Below the pieces are notes generated by a model. That model did not search any database and was not told where the DNA came from. It saw only the letters and a list, made by a program, of their open reading frames with translations. The translations under genes were made by a program, and so were the position numbers. From Carettochelys insculpta (lineage: Eukaryota; Chordata; Testudines; Carettochelyidae), in contig NC_134141.1 in the NCBI RefSeq assembly GCF_033958435.1, positions 100,481,001 through 100,545,000 of the forward strand: a DNA stretch of 64,000 bases. The letters are read 5' to 3'. Shown here piece by piece: positions 55,415 to 64,000 of the stretch; the first letter of the stretch is position 1, and every line of letters starts with the position of its first letter.

Positions 55415-57369
55415 GAGCTTCCTCACAAGCCAACAGGCCAGAAAACTTTAAATGGAGACACAATAGCAGGAGCCCATGGATATCACATTTTATTCTGCAG
55501 AAGAGTTATTTCCCATATGTACACTGCATTGTCTACAAATTTGCATATATAACAACCTACTTTCTTAAATGAAGTCAATTTTAACATTTTACATATGTAT
55601 GCAAATGTCAACAAGTATTTCTGTAGTTCCTTAAGGACTAACAAATTCATGAAGTAATGAGCTTTTGTGGATGAGACATGGTCTTCTACCACACTTCCTA
55701 TCTTTCCAACCCATTGAGATAATTTGCAGTTGGGCCTTGAGGAAACTGTCAGCATTCCTGAGCTATTTTTTTCTCCTACCTTTTCTTTTCATGGGACTTA
55801 TCTCAATTTGCACCCAGTTCTTGGAATTTGTTAACTTCTGCATTGTTGAAATTTATTATTCCTTATCCTGCTGCTCTTGCTTCTGTTCCTTAGAATAATG
55901 AAATCTATCATCTCATGGTCACTTACATCAATGTTATCTTCCATCTTCAGTTTCACAAACAATTAGAATTAAGTCTAAAATAGCTTCCTCACCACTCCCA
56001 CCAAAGGTAAATTTTCTTCACTGTCTTAAACAGGAAGTTGTTCACAACACATTACAAGAACGTACTGAAGCTCAGAGACCATGATCTATGGTATCACGGG
56101 GCAGAGGAGCAGTTTCTGGGATGTAAATCAGGTTTGTAGCTCTACACCAGAGACTAAACTTCACTCAGAAGCTACTGAGGAGCCAGTGTGGTAATGTGCT
56201 GTGGTGTCTGCATGAAATTGTGCATACCAGTTACATAGCTTATACCACAAAAATAGCCTTTTCTGAAGTATATCAGTATTCCCATCTCAAGCCTTGGCTA
56301 GAATGCAGAAGTGCCAACGCATGTGGAAAAGGAGTTAAATTACCCTAGCTGAACAAGCAAAAGCAAAACAAGCACAGGAAGATTTCTTTCAAGTTTTGGG
56401 CAAAGCCTTAGGTTGGAAGGAGTTCTTATTTACCCAAACCATTCCTTCCATCCCTAGAAGCAAGTGCCTGTTTGGTTTCAATTATTTATGTTGTCTTTGT
56501 TTCAGTCCCTCCCAGATTCTCCATGTCGTTAACATTTCACTGGTAACATTGTTGCACTCTATGTAAATAAGGAGAATTTTCGTAACTTGAGCCAGATCAC
56601 GTTTTAATACTGCACTGTATAACCCTAATTAAATAGAGCACAGATGGCAGTCCTCTTGAAATACACAGAAATCATGTGAGGTTTCCTTTTTTTTTATTAT
56701 TGAGCATGAAATACGTAACAGATTTCTTGCCACCTAGGTAGAATTTAATAAGATACACTACTCCCCCTCCCCTTTTTCCTTTACATTTGTATAGCCATAC
56801 ACGCTTTGGAAAATCCACATAGGAAGAAGCTTTTCCCTTTCCTAAGCTAACATAATGATAGCTATTTTGGAAAAATGACCATATCGAGAAAGAATAACTA
56901 TACTCTGCGAGGCCCATTAAGGCCAGGGATATCTTATATAGCCAGCACCTTATGTGGCATGTGTCAGTAGGGATTCTCTCATACTATAAATGCAATTTTT
57001 TCATGTTCATTATCAGAAAAACGGAACATGAAGGAACAAAAATTAAAGGAAGGTGAAACAGACTAGAAGAAATGGCATAAGTAGGAATTGGTGGGAGGAC
57101 GCTGCAGAGCAGCCAGGCATATCTACCACAATGCAATTTTAGATGCTTCAGTACTGAAGATCTTGTCTACACTAGCAAAAAAAAAATCTATCAGCACTAG
57201 AAATGGTTGAATTCTTCATAGCAAAGAAGAATTTCTCTAGTATTAGCTCCATAGCAGTCATAATTGTTAGGCCTTTGTTTATTTGTAATTATTGGAGTAA
57301 TAGTGTTAGAAAAAAATATGGGATTATAGTTTTATTATACAGAGCAAGATCACACAGTGCTAAGTCAAA
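55415..57369. other. Intergenic DNA, nothing recognised
   Basis: No coding or RNA gene is supported. A MITE-terminus remnant (TTGTCTACACTAGC) lies near 57163-57176. Confidence 0.4.
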
Positions 57370-58245
57370 TCCTAGAATCATACAACTTGCAGGAACCCCA
57401 AGAGGTCATCAACTCCAGGCCCCTGCACTCATGGCAGGACTGAGCACTATCTAGACCATAGCTGACAAGTTTTTGTCTAACCTGCTCTTAAAAATGTCCA
57501 GATACGGAGATTCAACTACCTCCTTAGACAATTTATTCCAGCGGTTAACCACCCTGACAGGAAGTTATTCCTAACATCCAACCTAAAGCCCTTTCTGCAA
57601 TTTAAGATCATTGGTTCTTGTCCCGTCATCAGAGGTTAAAGAGAATAATTTTTCTTCCTTCTCATAACAACTTTTTAGGTACTTGGAAGTTACCTCACAA
57701 TCTTCTCTTTTTCAGACTAAACAAACCCAGTTCTTTCAGTCTTCATAGGTCATGTTTTCTAGATCTATAATCTTTTTTTTTTTTGCCCTTCTTTGGACCT
57801 TCTCTAATTTTTCCACCTCTTTCCTGAACTGTGAAACACAGGACGGGATACAATACTCCACATAAGGTTTAATAAGCACAGAGTAGGGCAGAAGAATTAC
57901 TTCTTGTGTCTTGCTTACAACTCTCCTTTCAATAATCCCAGAATGTTTGCTTTTTTTTGCAACAGTGTCATGCTGCTGACTCCTCTTTGGCTTCTGATCA
58001 CTGTAACTCCTAGATCCCTTTCTGCAGTACTCCTTCCTACACAGTCATTTCCCATTTTGTATGTGCGCAACTGATTGTTCCTTCCTAAGTTGAGTACTTT
58101 GCGTTTGTCCATATTGAATTTCATCCTATTTACTTCAGATCATTTTTCCAGTTTGTCCTGATCATTTTGAACTATAATCCTACCCGTCCACATAGTTGCA
58201 ACCTGTCCCAGCTTGGTATCATCTACAAACTTTGTAAGTTTGTAA
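57370..58245 (-). pseudogene. CR1 LINE 3' end with ORF2 C-terminal region
   Basis: On the - strand, 58124-57915 reads MKFNMDKRKVLNLGRNNQLR, then AERDLGVTVI, the post-palm part of CR1 reverse transcriptase. The remaining ORF2 end and 3' UTR (CAAGAGGTCATCAACTCCAG on +) run down to 57370. Frameshifts (for example around the SQRGVSSMTLLQKK block) break it. Confidence 0.88.
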
Positions 58246-58409
58246 GTATAAATGCCTTACAAAAAATTTGGATGTATTAAATCTTTGAAATTACCTTATC
58301 AACCAAAACTGCTATCTCATCAAAGAGTAAATTCAAGTTTATTTAAGAGATTTCCATAAAAGTGTGTTGATTGGCAATCATTATAGCCCCTAATTAATTT
58401 ACTCCTGTA

Positions 58410-59023
58410 CAGTATACCCCCGACTCACATGTTGCGTCCCTGAGCAACCATGAGTAAGTCAGATTTCACCTAAGTCAGGACAGAGATCCCCCCGGGTCCA
58501 GCCTGCACCTGGCTCCCTGCTTCTGTGAGTGGCACGGAGCCAAGAGCCAGACGCAGCCACGCTGGTCAGTTTCCTGGCTCGCACAAGTGGTGGGGAGCCA
58601 GGAAACTGACTGCCACAGCTGCACCTGGCCCCTGGCTGCCCTTTACTTGTGGGAGCCAAGAAACTGACCAGCTGAGCAGTGCTGGTTAGTTTCCCAGCTC
58701 CTGTGAGTGGCGGAGAGCCAGGAAACTGACTGGTGCTGCTGTACCTGGCTCCCAGCTGCCCACCACTCATGGGAGCCAGGAAACTGACCAGTACAGCAGT
58801 GACAGTCAATTTCCCGACTCCTGCAAGCAGAGGGGTGCCAGGAGCCAGGCACAGCTGCTGGGAGCTGGGAGTTCAAGGGCCCAGCTGTAGCCTGGTTCCC
58901 AGCTCCCTGCCATTCGCAGAAGCCAGAAAACTGACCAGAGCAGCAGCACTCGTTGATTTTGACTCACAGTATTCTAAGAGACACGCAAGTCAAAATCGTG
59001 TATGTTGGGGGGGGGGTCTACTG
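58410..59023. mobile_element. Tigger-like non-autonomous element, TA target, with internal minisatellite
   Basis: Left end CAGTATACCCCCGACTCACA and right end, reverse-complemented, CAGTAGACCCCCCCCCC; both are flanked by TA (58408-58409 and 59024-59025). The subterminal GACTCAC and CAAGTCAAAA blocks also mirror each other. The centre (58500-58930) is built of degenerate units of about 60-120 bp repeating GGGAGCCAGGAAACTGACC in both directions. No transposase. Related at the left end to 38706-39030. Confidence 0.75.
58500..58930. repeat. Degenerate minisatellite with inverted units
   Basis: GCCAGGAAACTGAC and its inverse GTCAGTTTCCTGGC alternate about eight times with the spacer GCTGCACCTGGCTCCC. 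Confidence 0.75.
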
Positions 59024-59158
59024 TATCATCTTTTAAATTATTTTGCCTGGGATTAATATCACATTAACTGACCTACAGTTAGGTTCTCTCAGTCATCCCA
59101 CTTACCTCTCTGATATTTGGAATTTAATATTTGATTTGTGTGATAGGTCATCCTATGC

Positions 59159-59500
59159 TAGGGATGGGAAATAAGCCATCAATGGGTGGACATGGTTCAC
59201 CAGAGGTAGCCCCTGGCAGGCCACTAGATATTTTATTTACCAGTGTGTCTTCCGATACAGCCACTCACAGCTCTTGTTGGCCCCGATTTGCCTTTCTCAA
59301 CCATTGGGAGCTGCAGGAAGCAACATGGACCAGGATACCACGTCCCGCTCCCATTATCTGGGAACAAGACTCCACAGCCAACTAGAGCTGCAAGCAGCTG
59401 TACCAATGGACATGCTGGTAAATAAAAAATCTGGCAGCCAGCCAGAGGCTAACTTTGGCGAACTACTTACAGACCATGGATTACTTATTGCCCACTCCTG
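59159..59500. mobile_element. hAT-type MITE
   Basis: Left end TAGGGATGGGAAATAAGCC and right end GGATTACTTATTGCCCACTCCTG are inverted versions of the CAGGGGTGGGCAATAA hAT terminus. An 8-bp duplication is not clear (TCCTATGC against TTGTAGTC), so the copy is old or the boundary is off by a little. No transposase. Confidence 0.62.
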
Positions 59501-60755
59501 TTGTAGTCACATGGTAATGCATAGTTCCTGTATGATCTATTAGAACGGCAGTATGCTTGAACCCTGTACACATGACCATTAAAAACTCTTAGTCACAATT
59601 ACATGAATCCCAAACTTACCATTTAAAAAAATGCCATTTCTGATTTTGTTCATAAATCACGAATAAGTCTTTATATAACATTTTCAGGCTCTCCAGAAAA
59701 TTTGCCAAATGGTGCATTTTACCAATTTTAGGAAAAGCGTACAAAGTAATCAATTCTCTGTTTTCTACTTTTCTACTATTTCTGTACCTATTTAATTTTC
59801 TTTAAGAGACCTAAATCTTTTCCCAAGTACCCTTCAAAGCCAGAACAAATTTAAACTAAAAATCATCTCTCTTTGGCCTCTTGCCACTTCCACTTTGAGC
59901 AATAATTTAAGAAGTTTGTTCCTCAGAAACCTGTAGGTCAGTGTGAACCTAAACTGGCTGGCTTTCATACAGACCCCTGAGGGAATATAGGCCCCAACTT
60001 CAGTTGCAGAGACATAGTTTTTCCAGTTTAAACTTGTGATTGTAGAACCACACCAGATCAAGGCATTCACTTCCAATGCCAGTGGTCTCTACTGACTTGG
60101 ACATGATTCTAATAGGCAAGATGTTAGGGTAAGATGATATTTTTTATGTTTCCCTACCAAGATTAGCTCAGGCGAGGCTAAATCTCTAACAAGCAGCCCA
60201 CTGCAGCTTTAGTAATATACAAACAATCCCACATATCCCAAACATTGTATTTTAAATAGATGGAAATAACTAGTTTAGATGTCTTCAGTAATAGGCCATT
60301 ACCTTCAAACATTATACAATCTAAAAAACCAGGAACATCTGTTAAAGTTAAGAGCAGCTTGTTAACTCAGTTTAGCATTAGGAAAGTCGATAGCTTTTTG
60401 TTTCTCAAAGCCTTAGGACAAGGGTGGTCAGAGAGTTGTCCACAAGACAATTGCAGTTCTACAGTCCACTCATCATTGCTCTAAACTTTAAGATAGAAAC
60501 GTGGAATAGAGAGATATGAGGCTCCAGAAATGGTCTCCATCTTGCTCTCAGCAGAGGACATTCAGATCCAGATGGAATACTGTGTGTTAAAATGTTTATT
60601 CATTTCAGTTATTCCTTCTTATTAAACATGAGGGTGTTTACAATCCATGTGATGCTTGTCAAAATGTAAAGACCTTAAGACTTTGCTTTACAGACTTAGT
60701 AAACCATAAGCCTGCATTTGGGAAATAGAAGGTAGCCACAATTAGAGAACCAAGT
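59501..60755. other. Intergenic DNA, nothing recognised
   Basis: AT-rich unique sequence without supported features. Confidence 0.4.
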
Positions 60756-62245
60756 TAGGTAAGTCATCCTCATCATCAATAACCGTGGGCTCAGCGCCCA
60801 TTGGTGTCTGATGCCTCTCTCACTATTTCCTTCCATCTTTCCCTGTCCAGTGCAGAGTGGCTTAGTTTCTGTAGACTAGCTCTACACCAAACTACTATAT
60901 CATCTACTCATTCGCTGTGGGGTCTGCCTCTCCTATTCGAACTGTCTATTATGCCAAATACCAGAGTCTTGATTTTTTGTTCATCATTCATTCTGCAAAT
61001 ATGCCCAGATAGTTGTAGCTTCCGTTTTATAACCTTCTGCAGCAGGTTCTCTTTTGGCTGTATCTTTCCATATAATTCCTCATTGGTGACCTTCTGCATC
61101 CATCCTATTCTCAGGATCTTTCTATAACAACTCATTTTGAACGCCAATATTCTTCTCTTTGAATCTTTCATTATCACCCATGTCTCACACCCATACAACA
61201 TGCTGCTGAATACACATTTTCAAGATGCTCAGCTTTGGTTTTAAGCTAATTGCTTTGCTTTTCCAGATATTATCCATTGCCTTCAAACTCGCTCTTGCTT
61301 TCGCTGTTCTAGTCACTATTTTCTTCTTACAGTCTAGATCATATGTTATGTTACTTCCCAGATATGTGAATTTCTCTACATTTTCTAGTTCAATACCATT
61401 GACGCTGATCTTCCTTCCTATTTTCTTATGTCCAAATACCATTGTTTTTCTTTTAACGATGCTCATAATCAGTCTGTACCACTTCCCTTCTTCGTTTAAC
61501 ACCTGCACTGTTTTTGCTAGCTTCTCCTCATCTTCCTTAATGATAACTATATCATCCGCGAACCTCAAGTTGTTAATTCTTTTCACATGGACAGATATCT
61601 CTTCTACCTCTTCCTTGATCTTGTCCATCACTCTCTCCAGATGTGCAATGAAGATACTTGGTGATATTGGATCTCCTTGTCTCGTACCTCTACTTGTTTT
61701 AAACCAACTTCTCAACTCCCCGCATGTTCTCACCACTGCCTCCACATTGCAACTGATATCCTTCAACAACCGTATCGGTCTGCTACCCACTCCATATGAC
61801 TCCAACACTGCCCAAGTCACATTCTTGTTCTTTCATCGAGCTTTCTCCGCTATCAGTCTTAGTGCCAATATCTGCTATACGGTCCTTCTATCTTCTCTGA
61901 ACCCTGCTTCTTCATCTGTTATATGTTCTTCTATCTGAGATCTTAGTCTCTCAGTCAGTATCATCACCAGCACATTGCCTAGATGACTCGTTAGGGCAAG
62001 CGTTCTGTAGTTCTTGCACTCCAATGTACTTCCTTTCTTGGGTATTGTCACTAACACAGATCTTGTCCATTCCTTAGGCGCCTTCCCCTCTTTCCATGCT
62101 ATATTACATAGTCAGTGTATTTCCTGAATCGTGCTTTCTCCACCGTATTTGATCGTCTCTCCTATGATCTTATCATTTCCAGGGCTCTTGTTGTTCTTTA
62201 ATCGTTTCACTGCTTTTTCTACTTCCTTTTTATTCCAAAAGGTTG
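60756..62245 (-). pseudogene. RTE-like non-LTR retrotransposon, RT and 3' end
   Basis: On the - strand, 62057-61875 reads VTIPKKGSTLECKNYRTLAL, the RT start. 61820-61185 reads TSRGTRQGDPISPSIF, LRFADDIVII (catalytic FADD present) and VEKFTYLGSNITYD. 61201-60908 reads MLYGCETWVI, KILRIGW and KLQLSGHICRM. These motifs and the short C-terminal domain are like RTE/BovB-type elements. A stop separates the first two blocks and the 5' part, including the endonuclease, is absent. The 3' end lies near 60770 in a CATCATCAATA-type tail. It abuts a CR1 of opposite orientation. Confidence 0.82.
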
Positions 62246-64000
62246 AAAAAGCTACTGGGAGAAAGCTGTTCTAGATTTGATTTTAACAAATAGGGACGAA
62301 TGGGTAGAGAACTTGAAAGTGGAAGGCAGCTTGGGTGAAAGTGATCATGAAATCATAGAGTTCACCATTCTAAGGAAGGGTAGAAGGGAAAACAGCAAAA
62401 TAGAGACAATGGATTTCAGGAGGGCAGATTTTGGTAAACTCAGAGAGCTGGTAGGTAAGTTCCCATGGGAAGCAAAACTGAGGGGAAAAACAGCTGAGGA
62501 GAGTTGGCAGTTTTTCAAAGGGACATTATTAAAGGCCCAAAAGCAAGCTATCCTGTGGCTTAGGAAAGATAGAAAATATGGCAAAAGACCACATTGGCTT
62601 AACCAGGAGATCTTGCATGGTCTCAAAATAAAAAAGGAATCATATAAAAATGGAAACAAGGACAAATTACAAAGGATGAATATAGGAAAACAACACAAGA
62701 ATGCAGGAGCAAGATTAGAAAGGCTGAGGCACAAAATGAGCTCAAACTAGCTTCAGGCATAAAGGGAAACAAAAAGGCTTTTTATAAATACATTACAAAC
62801 AAGAGGAAGACCAGGGACGGGGTAGGGCCATTGCTCAGTGAGAAGGGAGAAACAGTAACAGGGAACTTGGAAATGGCAGAGATGCTTAATGACTTCTTTG
62901 TTTCAGTCTTCACTGAGAAGTCTGATGAAGGAATGCCTAACATAGTGAATGCTAGTGGGAAAGGGTAGGGTTACAAGTTGAAATAAAAAAAGAACAAGTT
63001 AAAAATCACTTAGAAGAATTAGATGTCTGCAAGTCACCAGAGCCTGATGAAATGCATCCTAGAATACTCAAGGATCTGATAGAGGAGGTATCTGACCCTT
63101 TAGCTATCATCTTTGGAAAATCATGGGAGATAGGAGAGATTCCAGAAGACTGGAAAAGGGCAAATATAGTGCCCATCTATAAAAAGGGGAATAAAAATAA
63201 CCCAGGAAACTACAGGCCAGTCAGCTTAACTTCTGTGCCAGGAAAGATAATGGAGCAGGTAATTAAAGAAATCATCTGCAAGCACTTGGAAGGTGGTAAG
63301 GTGATAGGGAACAGCCATCATGGATTTGTAAAGAACAAATCATGTCAAATCAGCTTGATAGCTTTCTTTGATAGGATAACGAGCCTTGTGGAATGGGAGA
63401 GAAGCAGTAGATGTGGTATACCTAGACTTTAGTAAAGCATTTGATATGGTCTTGCATGATATTCTTATAAAAAAAACTAGGCAAATACAATTTAGATGAG
63501 GCTACTATAAGGTGGGTGCATAACTGGCTGGATAATCGTACTCAGAGAGTACTTAATGGTTCTGAATCCTGCTGGAAAAGTATAATAAGTGGGGTTCTGC
63601 AGGGATCTGTTTTAGGACCGGTTCTGTTCAATATCTTCATAGATGATTTCGATATTGGCATAGAAAGTATGCTTATTATGTTTGCAGATGATACCAAGCT
63701 GGGAGGGGTTGCAACTTCTTTGGAGGATAGGGTCATAATTCAAAAGGATCTGGATAAGTTGGAGAAATGGTCTGAGGTAAACAGGATGAAGTTTAATAAG
63801 GACAAATGCAAAGTGCTCCACTTGGGAAGGAACAATCGGTTTCACACATACAGAATGGGGAGAGACTGTCTTGGAATGACTACAGCAGAAAGGGATCTAG
63901 GGGTTGTAGTGGACCACAAGATAAATATGAGTCAACAGTGTGAGGCTGTTGCAAAAAAAAGCAAACATGATTCTGGGATGCATTAACAGGTGTGTTCTGA
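62246..64000 (+). pseudogene. CR1 LINE ORF2, long copy running off the window
   Basis: 62277-62750 encodes the end of the endonuclease ([24 protein letters not shown]) and the linker. 62750-62960 continues [20 protein letters not shown] and [10 protein letters not shown]. 63052-63432 holds [29 protein letters not shown] and [10 protein letters not shown] of the RT fingers. 63410-63480 has [14 protein letters not shown] in another frame, and 63516-63986 holds LQGSVLGPVLFNIFIDD and the catalytic FADDTKLGG, then KVLHLGRNN and TTAERDLGVVVDHKINMS. The order matches CR1 exactly. At least three frame breaks (near 62965, 63400 and 63475) make it a pseudogene. It is 5'-truncated at about 62246 and its 3' end lies outside. 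Confidence 0.93.

Noticed and set aside
58990..59020. G-run as a possible quadruplex or telomeric feature
   Set aside because: It is a single homopolymer within a Tigger-like terminal repeat; no repeated G-tract spacing was seen.
1..64000. CRISPR arrays, operons, bacterial or viral genomes
   Set aside because: The window is vertebrate intron and intergenic DNA. Tandem arrays seen are minisatellites or microsatellites without spacer-repeat structure, and all reverse transcriptase fragments belong to LINE-type elements.

Overview
The window is vertebrate nuclear DNA, most likely from a turtle. It is AT-rich, intron-bearing and full of interspersed repeats. The host clue is two tRNA-derived SINEs whose 3' tails match the CR1 LINE tail, the arrangement known for the turtle Cry/Pol III SINE family. 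Many CR1 copies, Penelope-like remnants, hAT and Tigger-like elements, and a dense set of short DNA transposons with 3-bp target duplications fit the same picture. A crocodilian is a weaker alternative.

One host gene is visible: FGF10 on the + strand. Exon 2 (37071-37174) and the coding part of exon 3 (42171-42368) are intact, with consensus splice sites and matching phases. Bases 1-37070 are the 3' part of intron 1, 37175-42170 is intron 2, and the sequence after 42368 is 3' UTR running into downstream intergenic DNA. Exon 1, with the signal peptide, is not in the window. No other host gene, tRNA, rRNA or CRISPR was found.

The most striking feature is a 4.6-kb PIF/Harbinger DNA transposon (13041-17665) in FGF10 intron 1. 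It has terminal inverted repeats, a 3-bp target duplication (AAT) and two convergent, apparently undamaged genes. One is a two-exon trihelix/Myb-like protein (+ strand, 392 aa spliced). The other is a two-exon DDE transposase (- strand, 420 aa spliced). A 711-bp internally deleted relative lies at 372-1082 and still carries the first codons of the transposase gene.

Region by region: 0-13 kb is intron 1 with the Harbinger derivative, a foldback MITE, two CR1 3' ends, a hAT element inserted into an older repeat, and a candidate conserved noncoding segment near 5.8-6.1 kb. 13-18.4 kb is the autonomous Harbinger followed by a Penelope-like 3' end. 18.4-37 kb is mostly unrecognised intron with a MIR, degenerate MITEs and a non-LTR retrotransposon (30.2-32.7 kb) that has lost its reverse transcriptase core. 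37-42.4 kb holds FGF10 exons 2 and 3, with a Tigger-like element, CR1 copies, a truncated MITE and a SINE in intron 2. 42.4-64 kb is 3' UTR and downstream DNA with nested MITEs, a second Penelope-like remnant, a CR1 interrupted by a MITE, a Tigger-like element with an internal minisatellite, and at the right edge an RTE-like fragment abutting a long CR1.

At least eight elements share a terminus close to GGCTAYGTCTACAC and most show a clear 3-bp duplication, so one transposition machinery, possibly that encoded by the 13-kb Harbinger, may have spread them.
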